Positions 1 to 9,733 of a DNA stretch of 64,000 nt are shown piece by piece. Under the pieces are notes generated by a model. That model did no database searches. It was given only the letters and a program-made list of their open reading frames with translations, and had not been told where the DNA came from. Within the stretch, counting starts at the first letter, position 1; every line of letters begins with the position of its first letter. The stretch comes from Sciurus carolinensis (Eukaryota; Chordata; Mammalia; Rodentia; Sciuridae), in NCBI RefSeq assembly GCF_902686445.1, contig NC_062215.1, positions 27,922,750 through 27,986,749 of the forward strand. Reading direction: 5' to 3'. The position numbers were made by a program, and so were the translations under genes.

Positions 1-54
1 TATTTCCCTTTCTTAGCACAGATCAGAGTTTAACAAAAAATTAAACTTTTGTCA

Positions 55-185
55 ATATCTGCCTTCCTCACTAGACTGTAAGCTTCGTGAACACAGAGAC
101 TCTATCTCTTTAAGCTATTTTTTCCCCAACACCTACTACAATGGCTGGCACGAGAAATCACTCAAGTAACATTTGTTCAGTGTGT
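55..185 (+). repeat. LINE-2 (L2) 3' end fragment
   Basis: The stretch reads like the L2 3' terminus: 'gactgtaagctt..gaacacagagactctatct', then 'acaatggctggcacg' and an 'aagtaacatttgttcagtg' ending. It matches the usual order of 'assigned-to-use' text in L2 3' UTRs. It is old and diverged, with no coding content. Seen: the motif order. Inferred: the family name. Confidence 0.5.
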
Positions 186-985
186 TTATTGATAGGAAGT
201 ATCATTCACCCTGGTTCTTGTTCAGACAATCTTAAGGTTTTCTGTGTTTATGATGTTCTTGCGCTATTTAATTTTTTCTGTCCCATTTAGTAGAATTGAA
301 ATGATTAGTCCAGCCTGCTCTTGTTTTTCTGAGTCCCTAAAACAATATTTGCTTGAACTTTACTTGATTTTCTCAAACTACCCTGTTATTTTGAGTTATA
401 CAAAGATGTATCCATAATCAAAATGTTGATGCTGACTCTTAAGAGTCACTTTGTCTTCCCCACTGAACAATTTAATTTCCTCCTCATCACTGAATCTGAA
501 ACCTGTGCCAACTGACCCTGGATGTTCACCTTGAGCTGATGAGCTGATTTGGGGTAAGATGAAGAATGCCAAACCAAAAAAAAAAAATTTTTCATTTCCA
601 CATTTTGTTCGGCTGACAACAACTTGATTCTGTGTGGTCTCTTGTACATTTTTTTGGTGTTTTTTTTTTTTTTTTTGGGGGGGGGAGTATTTAATGATTT
701 TTCAAGAATTTCTGTCTCTCCACTTGATTGTGCCTTCTCCCCTGCCTGGCCATAGAGTTCAGAGTCAAGCACGTCTGAGAGGCAGAGCTTCATCATAGAC
801 TCGCACCTGAGTGTGAACAGATGCTCACTGCAGAACTCAGATTGATGCGCGTGGAATCATCATCAAAGACAGACTCCCTACAGCGGGAGAGGAGAGCACT
901 TTGGATTAGAGTGGAATAAATGAAAAGCAAAGCGCATCAAAGGGACACACGTCGAGTTGTCAGGGCGTCCATGCTGCAACTCACT
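186..985. other. Unassigned DNA with T/G homopolymers
   Basis: No repeat family or exon is recognised here. A run of about 17 T (660-676) is followed at once by 9 G (677-685). A 116-codon minus-strand reading frame crosses this region, but its Pro/Lys block is only the translated homopolymer, so I do not call a gene. Confidence 0.5.
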
Positions 986-989
986 TAAA

Positions 990-1130
990 GATCATCTAGC
1001 TCAGCCTCCATATTTCACAGACCAGGAAACAGACGCCTAGAGTGTTTAGATCATTTGCTTCGGTTGCTTGCTATTTCAGTGGCAAGAATGGTCTGCTCCC
1101 CAGGCCTATTGGAAGACCAGCCACCACATG
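990..1130 (-). repeat. MIR SINE remnant
   Basis: The text 'tttcacagaccaggaaacagacgc' followed by 'gatcatttgc' is the reverse of the MIR central core (cattttacagatgaggaaactgaggc). It is highly diverged, so the boundaries are approximate. Confidence 0.45.
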
Positions 1131-1347
1131 CTCCTAGGCTCCTAAGACAGGGCAACCTCTCGAGCTGAATATTACCGGTTCCCTCTGTTATCTCACTTGC
1201 TTTTTTCCTCTCTCTCTTTTGCTTCATCGCTGAACTAAAGTGTTAAGAAAACAAATCTAAAGGGTAAACATATCCAAAGAGAGATTCCTCCCATACATAT
1301 TTCACGAAAGATTTTAGAAGCTCTTTTTTGTTCCTTTTCCTGATTGA

Positions 1348-1349
<2 letters not shown>

Positions 1350-1391
<42 letters not shown>
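1350..1391. repeat. (CA)n microsatellite
   Basis: About 21 uninterrupted CA dinucleotides, likely length-polymorphic. Confidence 0.97.
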
Positions 1392-1393
<2 letters not shown>

Positions 1394-2668
1394 GGCATAC
1401 ACTATATTTCACCATCTATTCTTCTACTCTTAGATTTTTCTACCTGCCCTTGAGCCACTTTCCATACAGCACAGAATGTTCAGTTCGAAGAGGAGGGCAA
1501 GGTGGCATGGACCTAGTGACAGTGGAAGGACGTGGGGAACAGGGTATTTCCAGTGTCTATAGAGAGTAAAGACGTCATCTCTGTGGTCGCCTCAGTAAAG
1601 AGCAGAATTATTTTAAACTGTTAAGTTTAATCCTTAAATATTTCCTAGGAACTATTTTCTTACCTCTGCTAGCTAGTGGCTACCCATTACCACCATCATC
1701 TCTATTTCCTGATCTAGCAGAGTCCCATCCATGACTCCTCCTGCCATGACCTCAATATCCCTTATTACCATATCTGATGCTATCCACTGGCTAACTTGTC
1801 TCTAGTTGTCCATCACCGTAGTCTATGAGTGGAATATTCTTGCTCTGGGACTGGATATTCCTCCCCTAAGAAGTGGATTTTGCCTGTTTCCTCCTTTAAT
1901 GGTCACTCCTTCCTGTCAACCTGTCTAATTTGTAATCTCATGTTCTTTCCCATGTAGGAGACCTGTCTTGGCCATGAGTCAGTGCACTCACCGACTGCCT
2001 AGAAATGTAACTGCCATGTTACCTGATTCACTAGCTTTGACTCTTCCTTACTTAATCAAGGGTCCATCTTTCATGGAGTTGATTCTAGCTCCAATCCTGG
2101 TTCTTCCCAGAGCAAAGTTTGGCCTAATCTCTGCAACTGCATAAGATAGGACAGAAAATCTGTGATTAGGGACATGACCTAACTGGCAATTTCTGATTTT
2201 CAAACTTTTGGCTCAGTTCTTTCAATGATATGAAATGCCTGACCATCCCAAAGATGTTTTCCTTTATTTCTCTTAAAGCATCAATAATGACAATAATCAA
2301 AGACTTCCAAACCAATTAGGTCAAGTGTTTTATCCACATGGAGGGAAAAATTATAACTATGAGGCTTAGTCTTACCAACTCTTGAACAAAGGGAAGATGT
2401 CAATAGTGGAGGAAATTTTTTCACTGGCAAAATGAATGAGACATTGAAGAGGTGAAATCTCTTGCCTCGGGCGGTCAGAATAATTTAGAATCTGGGAACT
2501 GGGATAAACCTTAAGCATGTCACAATGAGACCTCATCACATCTAGATGGTGGTGGCCTAAGAGTCCAAAGCCAGCAAATGCAAATTATAGGATATTCTCT
2601 CTAATCCATGTGTCTCAAAATCTGGCAAAACTCTAGGATGACAAGAAAAAAAAGTAATTTTTACAAAG
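1392..2668. other. Unassigned unique-looking DNA
   Basis: No confident repeat or gene. 1690-1930 is rich in short CT/CA words and may be an L2 fragment ('tctagttgtccatcaccg'), but this is too weak to call. Confidence 0.4.
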
Positions 2669-2982
2669 TAGATCATCCCTCTGTATTTGTGTGGAATTGC
2701 TTTCAGGATGCCCCATGCTTACTAAAATCTATATGTCCAAGTTCCTTATATAAAATGGTGAAGTACTGACATATGAACTATGCATATCATCCTCCCATAT
2801 ACTTTTAATCATCTCCAGATTACTTATAATAGCTAATGCATATATGTGCTATGTAAGTAGTTGTTATACTGCATTGTTTTGGGAATGGGGACAAGAAAAT
2901 AATACATGTTCAGTACAAATGTGATTTAAAAAAATCTTTCAATCCATGACTGAGGCAGAACCAGGGATATGAAGGGTCAATG
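2669..2982 (+). mobile_element. MER2-like (TcMar-Tigger) DNA transposon remnant
   Basis: This is a non-autonomous DNA transposon. It opens with 'atcatccctctgtatt', has the internal words 'ataaaatggtgaagta', 'tacttttaatcatctc' and 'gattacttataatagc', and closes with a degenerate inverted end near 'ggatatgaagggtc'. These match the order in the mammalian MER2 family as I remember it. There is no transposase. A second copy in the same orientation lies at 18709-19036, and the two share the 'atcatctc.agattacttataat' core. Confidence 0.7.
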
Positions 2983-3094
2983 AAACTTCTGTGGACTTTG
3001 GAGAACAGCTTCAACTTCAGATTTTCAGAACTTTCAGATAATAGAACTTTCTCAAAAGAATTATCTCTAGTAATTATAACTAGACATCCTGTAC

Positions 3095-3250
3095 ACTAGA
3101 TTTTGCATTTTCCATAACCCTTGTAACAACATCGTAAGGTAGTTATTAATAGCTTCACCTTATTAATGAGATGGTAAGGTGGAGAACTGTAACTAAAGAT
3201 ATAAAACTAATAAGTAGAAAAAAAATTGAATTTGAACCCAGAAATGCCTG
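3095..3250 (-). repeat. MIR SINE remnant
   Basis: 'taaggtagttattaatagcttca' followed by 'aatgagatggtaaggtgga' and 'tttgaacccagaa' follows the reversed MIR order (decimal-like core, then 'gaacccag'). It is diverged. Confidence 0.45.
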
Positions 3251-3808
3251 ATGTCAGATCTGTGGTGTTTTCAAAATACCTTGCTACCTCTTTATTTCAG
3301 CCAGAGTAATGTATTTTAGAAGATGGTTCTGATTTCAACTTAGGTGATAATTTAGTCAGCCAGGCATTTTATATGATATTATATACATAACATTTTGTTT
3401 CAGAAGAGACTACTATTTGTGTGGTGATTTGGGGAAAAAATGAAATTCACTTGAGCTGAGTGTAACATGGCACAATCACTAATAAAATAATGAGGATAAG
3501 ATAAACAATTGATGTAGTTTTGAAAACGAGAAAGCCAGAGAGTTTGTATCCATTTGAAATATGATTCTCTTTTTCTATTGGGCGGCAGACAAGAGAATAA
3601 TGGGGATAAATATGTGCCAGAGGCTATTTATAAGTTGCCACCAAGTTTTTGTTGTGTTCCAAGGAAGTGAGTGAACCTCTGCTTATCTAAGTGGAGGCGG
3701 AAGTGAGTTATTTCGAACCTATATATAAATTCTCCTTATCCATCTCATCAGTGACTAAATTCACTTCACTTCTGTGGGTTCCCTGACAAAGAAAATGTTA
3801 GTGTCTGT
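3251..3808. other. Unassigned AT-rich DNA
   Basis: No recognised gene or repeat. Confidence 0.4.
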
Positions 3809-4308
3809 AATGGAATGAACAGTGGTTCAAAAAGACAAGTCCAATTCCTACATCCCAGTAATGTGAATATGATATTTTGGAATAAACTGTCTGCAGATAT
3901 AATCGTGTTAAAGATCTTGGAATGAAATCACTAAAGTGTGTCCTCACAAGAGATACATAAGGAAGAGACAGTGGAGGAGAGAGACAAAGGAAGAAGGTCA
4001 TTTTAGGACAGAGGCAGAGTTCAATGGAAGATTTGCTGCCGTGGGCCAAGGAACAAGAAGAGTCACCAGAAACTAGGAGACAAGAAAGGATTCTCTCCTG
4101 TAGTGTGTGGAGTGCTCCTGCCACCATCTTGATTTTGGACTTCTTTCCTTTACAACTGTGAAAAAATGCTGGGAATCGAACCCAGGGACTTGTGCTTGCA
4201 AGGCAAGCACTCTACCGACTGAGCTATCTCCCCAGCCCAAAATTTGTTTTTTAAGTCACTTAATTTGTGATAATTTGTATGGAAACCTTGGGAAACTAAT
4301 ATAAAGTC
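3809..4308 (+). mobile_element. MLT1-like LTR remnant split by an ID SINE
   Basis: The region has the word order of MLT1/MaLR-class LTRs: 'aagtccaattcctac', 'ttggaataaactgtctgcag', 'ccaccatcttgattttggactt', 'acaactgtg', 'aaatttgttttttaagtcact' and 'gggaaactaatat'. The ID SINE at 4167-4238 interrupts it just after 'acaactgtg'. There are no retroviral genes. The class is assigned from established LTR text; the subfamily is uncertain. Confidence 0.6.
4167..4238 (-). repeat. ID SINE (tRNA/BC1-derived), tailless copy
   Basis: Read on the minus strand, the copy starts GGGCTGGGGAGATAGCTCAG (pol III A-box region). It then has the palindromic 'TTGCCTTGCAAG' and the B-box GGTTCGATTCC, and ends in CCCAGCA. 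It is 72 nt. It is not a functional tRNA: after the T-arm there is no 3' acceptor strand to pair with the 5' end. Unlike the ID at 40393-40492, no poly(A) tail (poly-T on this strand) separates it from the flank, and no clear target duplication is visible. It lies inside an MLT1-like LTR. Confidence 0.88.
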
Positions 4309-4309
4309 C

Positions 4310-4944
4310 AAGTGAAAAAAAATTCTCTTTTCCTAAACTCTTTCTACTTCTTATTCCTGCCAAAGGGAAATTGATCTCTCATCCTTCTAAATTACATGCA
4401 GAGTCTTGTCCCATGAACTGATATAAATTCATACTTTATCATTTCTCTTTGAACTGACCAATCCCTACAATGAATATGGCCAACAGGACTGGACACATCC
4501 TCTGGCAGAGTTGGGCAGGCCTCAGGGGTTTCCATCCCAGCATGCTTTCTGTCTCAGCATTTCTAAAAGTACACTGCAGAATGTTATGTCTGTAAGACCA
4601 ATCCAACTTTCCTGGGGATGAGAGAAGCAAGAACAGAGTGAGCCACTGACTTGGACTTTTATGTACCACGTTTTACAAATGATGTTCAAATTGACAACCC
4701 TATACCATCTTGAGCTAATATTTTAATCTACAGAGATTCAAATACAATCTGTGATTCACAGTCTGTGCATGTATTCAGAGTCACTTCAGGTAAAGTATAT
4801 TTTATAGTTTAGAACAAAGTTAGCAAAAAATAGGGGGTTATAATGAGAAAAACAGACCAGAGAGTGTGTTTAACGCTAAATTTGCTAGTTTAGCATCTGC
4901 TGGTTTGCAGGATAGATGTTCAATATTACCCACCCCCCAATCCT
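4310..4944. other. Unassigned DNA
   Basis: No recognised gene or repeat. The short reading frames on either strand lack any family resemblance. Confidence 0.4.
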
Positions 4945-5325
4945 GTTTTAGTCAGATTTTTCACTGCTGTGGCCAGTGGTCTTGACCTGACAAGAACAGT
5001 TTTAGAGGAGGAAAAGTGTATTTAGCACTCAGGGTTTTAGAGGTCTCAGTCCCAGGTGGGCTTACTTGTTCTGGGCCCATGATGAGACAGGACATCATGG
5101 CAGACGAGTGTAGTGGAGGAAAGAGAATCAGGACAGGGACACCAAAAAGCAAAGAGACTACTCTGTTCAACAAGGACAAAATATAAACCCCAAAGCATGC
5201 AGATGGTGGACCTCCTCCTCCAGCCACACCCAACCTGCCTACAGTTACCACCCAGTTATTCTCTCTCTCACATTGTATCACACATAAACTTTTGAGGGAC
5301 ACCTTATATCTAAACCATAACATGC
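4945..5325 (-). mobile_element. MaLR-like LTR
   Basis: The + strand text 'ttttagtcagatttttcactgctgtggcc', then 'acaagaacagttttagaggagg', 'acatcatggcagac', 'aaatataaaccccaaagc' and terminal 'atctaaaccataaca' is the reverse of a rodent MaLR-class LTR as commonly seen in squirrel genomes. It is a solo remnant with no internal genes. Short reading frames on both strands are chance products of a stop-poor LTR. Confidence 0.6.
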
Positions 5326-5945
5326 AGGAGAGTTTTCTGGTTTGAAATTAATAGCTGGGTGGATCTCTAATCATTTGGGAATGGCAACACTTTCAAGATC
5401 TGCCACTTCTCTTAGACTATGCATTTCATTCCAAATAATGTCAGTAGAGTTGTTAGTTGACAAGATATGGCACAATTTTTTATATTGTGACATGAAAGAG
5501 AACTCATACCTACTGTAAGAGCCAACTCTTTTTCTTGGTAGGAAGTTCAGCAACTCAGGCAAAGTGGTTTCCTACTGAGAAAGTCAAGCGTGGGGCAGTA
5601 GAAGACTGGTTGTTTCTTCTCTCCCACACACCTTTTCCACTCATGTTCCAAGCAAACCACCCTCCAAATAACATGTTTGCATAAGTGCGGTGACTTTTAG
5701 TGATGGCAAGTGACTTATTAATAGTAGGAGGCTCTAAATGAGGGGAATTTTGGCAGAGGACTAGAAAGGTTGCATTTAACCCAAGCTTGAGAAAAAGGTA
5801 CCCTGGAATGGGATGCACCTATCAGAAGCTCAAATATTTAAATGTGTGAAAGCAAGGAATTTTCTCGTCCTTCTTTCTTATCAACTTCTTACATAAGAGC
5901 ATACCTCTCATTGAAGTACTTTCAAGCTGCCTTTCTCAGATTCTG
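5326..5945. other. Unassigned DNA
   Basis: No recognised gene or repeat. Confidence 0.4.
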
Positions 5946-5949
5946 GTTC

Positions 5950-6170
5950 AACTAGTATTTATTAAATATCTAAAACCTACCAGACAATGTTAGGTGATTT
6001 ATATACTGTTTCTCATTAAATCCTGGAAAATAACAGTGTAAGGGCAGGATTTATTATCCTCATGGAGCAGATAAAGAAACTGAGGGTCACAAAAATTAAA
6101 TTACTTGTCCCAAATTGCACCCTGAATAAATCTCAGAACTAGGATTTCAGCTCTAGTCTGTAGTCCCACA
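5950..6170 (-). repeat. MIR SINE
   Basis: 'ttattatcctcatggagcagataaag', 'aaactgagggtcacaaaaattaa' and 'acttgtcccaaattgcac', followed by 'aactaggatttcagctct', is the full reversed MIR order (core, CORE-SINE, tRNA-like end). It is one of the better MIR copies here. Confidence 0.7.
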
Positions 6171-7003
6171 TTTATTATTTATCTCCCCTTTCTTTTTGTT
6201 TAAAAAATTGAATTCATCAAACATTTCTTAATATGCCTTAAAGGCCATGTGTATAAATGTAGGTATTCTCAATGGGCATTATCTCACTGCAGCGTTTACC
6301 ATGACAGTAACTGCAGAAAATGAGTTCTTCGGAGTAAAAGTTATAGTAGCAGATCATTATGTACAGGGAGATTTCATTTTATAAAAAACAAAATTGCCCT
6401 TCAAACTGCAAGCATTTAATTTTTAATGTGCTCATTTTAATTAAATTTAATTAATGCTGCTGAGCTTGGTAAACTTAAAGAACTTCAAATGACACCCCCA
6501 GAAGCCCTGAAACATCTTTCTTACTTGTCAAAAGCCAGCCTTCTGGCTGAATCCCAATTCATGCCTCAACAGAAATTGCTTACTCTTTGCTCTTTCTGAA
6601 TCCAGGCTATCATTTATCCATTTGTTATATGAAATCCAATTTGTAATTGAATCTTTGTCCAATACTTTATCAGAGAAAGAGAGATGAGCTCTCAGATCAT
6701 TCATTATCCTAAACAGTGCAACTGAGTTCTGCTGCCCTCCCCTAGCTAATAGCTAGGCTGTGTCTTGAAGGTTTACTCCAATTCCTTGTTCATCTTGTTA
6801 CCTATCTCACAACTGGTGCTTCTAGAAAGAAGGTTCTTCCTCTACACCCACTTGTGCAAATTCATGCTAAGGGAAAGACCTGGAGGCCTAGCATCGAATC
6901 CTCCAGGTTTTCCATATTCTGTTTCTGGATTCTTGAAAAATACAGAACCAACAGAGGTGTTTGAAAACCTGAAAGGGGAGGTTACAGCATGAAGCCTGAT
7001 TAT
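6171..7003. other. Unassigned DNA
   Basis: No recognised gene or repeat. The region is AT-rich, with TTAATTAA-type words at 6418-6455. Confidence 0.4.
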
Positions 7004-7329
7004 TCAGATTTAAGGTAGCAGAAATATTCTAGAAGCGGTCAGAGTCATGAACTTTAGAGTTTTCCAGATTGAAGACTCTACAGAACACTGAAGTGTTAAC
7101 TCCTAATTCAGTTCATGAAATAGTTCTGCAAATTTTCTTGAGACTGCCTCCAACCCTTGGATTAAGTCCCTTCCTATTGCCAGGTCTCCATGGGACTTTC
7201 CTATTCTCTGCAAGTCTAATCTCTTTTCTCCAGTGGCTGCATGAGTCTGTCTTCCTTCTCTATCAAAGATGAGACATGTCTGCCCCCATTTCATTCCAGT
7301 CTCCTCTCCTATGCACTGGAGTCCAGCCT
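7004..7329. repeat. Unidentified ~326-bp sequence, copy 1 of a direct repeat
   Basis: Runs from 'tcagatttaaggtagcag' to 'ggagtccagcct'. Almost the same sequence recurs at 9406-9733 in the same orientation. By eye there are about 20 differences, roughly 94% identity. Similarity stops sharply on both sides. I do not recognise it as SINE, LINE or LTR, and there is no poly(A) tail or terminal inverted repeat. It could be a local duplication or a low-copy family. Reading frames inside are not conserved in length between the copies. Confidence 0.9.
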
Positions 7330-7460
7330 TTCAAATTTCTCAAGGACTTGCTGTCAGAATTCTCTCTTTATCTCACATTTTCTCTGTCTGTGAGAAAGAG
7401 ACATGGCTCTTGGCACATAAACATTCTACTAATTCTCCCACTTTAAACATCAATCGCCCT

Positions 7461-7939
7461 AAAAAACTAACACAATAGTTAGATTGGGGAACCAACCTAG
7501 ATGCCCTTCAATAGATGAATGGATATAAAAAACGTGGTAGATATATATATACACACACACACGATGGAATATTATTCAGCCATAAAGAAGATTAAAATTA
7601 TGGCATTTGCAGGTAAATGGATGGAGTTGGAGAATATCATGCTAAGTGAAATAAGCCCATCCCCAAAAGCCAAAGGCCAAATGATTTCTCTGGTAAGTGG
7701 ATGATGATACATAACAGGAGGTGGGGGGAGGCAAAAATGGAGGAAGGGTGGATTGTATAGAGGAAAATGAGGGGTGGGGAGTGGGGATGGAAAAACAATA
7801 GAATGAGACAAACATCATTACCCTATGTTCATGTATGATTACATAAATGGTGTGACTCTACTTCATGTACAACCAGAGAAACAAAAGTTGTACCCCATTT
7901 GTGTACAATGAATTAAAAAAAAAAAAAAACTAACACAAA
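7461..7939 (+). mobile_element. 5'-truncated young L1 with 15-bp TSD
   Basis: The L1 body (7476-7924) starts inside the ORF2 C-terminus. A 61-codon frame ends in the L1-typical segment around 'EYYSAIKK', 'MAFAGKWMELENIMLSEIS'. A G-rich 3' UTR (7724-7800) and a poly(A) tail ending at 7930 follow. The duplicated target 'aaaaaactaacacaa' is at 7461-7475 and 7925-7939, proving target-primed insertion. A (TA)n(CA)n stretch lies inside (7541-7562). It cannot move on its own. Confidence 0.95.
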
Positions 7940-8094
7940 ACTTCTTTTGATTTCCATTTTCTTGGCAGCACTGTCTTACTTCTTTGTCCCTCAATATAGA
8001 AAATGGATTCAAAAGACATTTATATTGACTATCTCCATTTCTTCTGCTCCTACTTTCTTTTGAATTTTTCATTGCTGAAAATTTCATTTTTCAT

Positions 8095-8640
8095 AATCTT
8101 CATTATTAAGAACAGTGGGTTCATTGTGGTGTACATTTCATACATATGACATAATTTGAGCATCTTCACTCTGCAGTATCTCATTTTGCCCACCTCTCCT
8201 CTGTTCCTTGGTTCCCTTCTTCTACCCTAATGGTCTCCTTTCTCTTTGCATAAGATTCTTTTTAATTCCCTCTACTTTTCACATATGAGAGAAAACATAT
8301 GTCGCTTGTTTTTTTGAGTCTGGTTTATTTCACATAACATGATGCTCTCTAGTTACATTCATTTTCCTGCAGATGACACAATTTTATTCTTCTTTGTGGA
8401 TGAACAAAACTCCATTGTATTTTCTTTATCTACTTATCTTCTGATGGACTCCTGATCTGGTGCTGCTATACAAAATTGTGCTGCTTTGAATGTGGCTGTG
8501 CATAGATCTCCAAAGAATGCTGTTTTTAATTCTTTTGGATAATGAGGTGTGGTAGAGCTGGATCATATGGTAGGTACATTTTTAATTTTTTTGAGGAATC
8601 TCTATAATGATTTCCATAGTCTCTTCGACTGGTTTTCTTT
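8095..8640 (-). mobile_element. Old L1 3' fragment
   Basis: Reversed L1 3' UTR and ORF2 end. 'gtggtgtacatttcatacatatgac' is followed by 'catataacatgatgctctctagtt' type text, 'ttctttgtggatgaac', 'gaatgtggctgtgcatag' and 'ctggatcatatggtaggtac'. The order matches the younger L1 at 21.6-22.2 kb, but it is strongly diverged. Confidence 0.75.
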
Positions 8641-9405
8641 TTTCTTCTCCCTTGACTTCCAAAATTATCTCTATTCAACTTCCTTCTTTTAACTTCTAGG
8701 CCCATTTAATCCACAGTCTAGGTGCCTAATTTAATATACCCAATTAAACTTTGGAAAATTCCCTCCCTCATTTATGAACTTGCTTCAGTCACAATTTTTC
8801 CCATCTCATTTGATGGTAAGTCCATCCCTTAATTGACAAGTTCAAAAAAAATCTTTGGTCACTTTTTTATATATGTCACATCCTATCCATTAATAAAAAC
8901 CCAAATGTTTTTTACATCCTCTACTATAATATTTCAGATCCAAATCACCATCATCCTAAGACTAGACCCTTCCAACAGCTACCTAGCTTGTCTCCTCATT
9001 CAACCTTTGCTGAAATGTTCACTCTGTTCTCAACTAAACAACCATGACTCTTGTTTTAGAATATGTCAAATATGCCCTTCTTTTATCCCAAAGACATCAT
9101 TGGCACCTCATTTACTTCTGATAGAAAGCCACAGTCCATATGTTTCGTAGAAGTAACCACTCTGTCATAATAACTTATTTATGGCACAAATGAGTCATTT
9201 GCTTTTCATAAAAAATAAAAGAACAGATAACCCTTAAGCAACTTTCTAGATTTTGGTAGTGGAAAAGAAATCTTGATAGAATGATACATAAAAGGTGAAA
9301 AAAACTCAAATGATTGTAACAGAGTCAACTCAACAAGAAAGTACTAAATATCACCATAAATAAAAGAGCATTCAGATAAGATGGAGATTAAAAAGTGGGG
9401 ACTAG
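8641..9405. other. Unassigned DNA
   Basis: No gene recognised. A 105-codon frame at 8833-9150 shows no domain and is judged a chance frame. Confidence 0.4.
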
Positions 9406-9733
9406 TCAGATTTAAGGTAGCAGAAATATTCTAGAAGTGGTCAGAGTCATGAACTTTAGAGTTTTCCAGATTGAAGACTCTACAGAACACTGAAGTTTTA
9501 ACTCCTAAATTCAGTCCATGGAATAGTGCTGCAAATTTTTTTGAGACTGCCTCCAACCCTTGGATTAAGTCTCTTCCTATTGTCAGGTCTCCATGGAACT
9601 TTCCTATTCTCTGCAAGTCTAATCTCTTTTCTCCAGTGGCTGCATAAGTCTATCTTCCTTCCTTTATCAGAGATGAGCTATGCCTGCCCCCATTTCATTC
9701 CAGTCTCCTCTCCTATGCCCTGGAGTCCAGCCT
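9406..9733. repeat. Unidentified ~328-bp sequence, copy 2 of a direct repeat
   Basis: Direct-repeat partner of 7004-7329, with offset 2402 bp. It has the same start ('tcagatttaaggtagcag') and the same end ('gtccagcct'). Scattered substitutions and single-base indels separate the copies. It lacks the L1 insertion that follows copy 1. Confidence 0.9.

Noticed and set aside
446..796. 116-codon minus-strand reading frame
   Set aside because: Its Pro/Lys block is translated homopolymer (poly-T next to poly-G). No domain, no splice context, and nothing recognisable before or after.
4167..4238. Possible functional tRNA gene
   Set aside because: A and B boxes are good, but there is no 3' acceptor strand pairing with the 5' end, and the same body recurs as ID SINEs at 21.5 and 40.4 kb.
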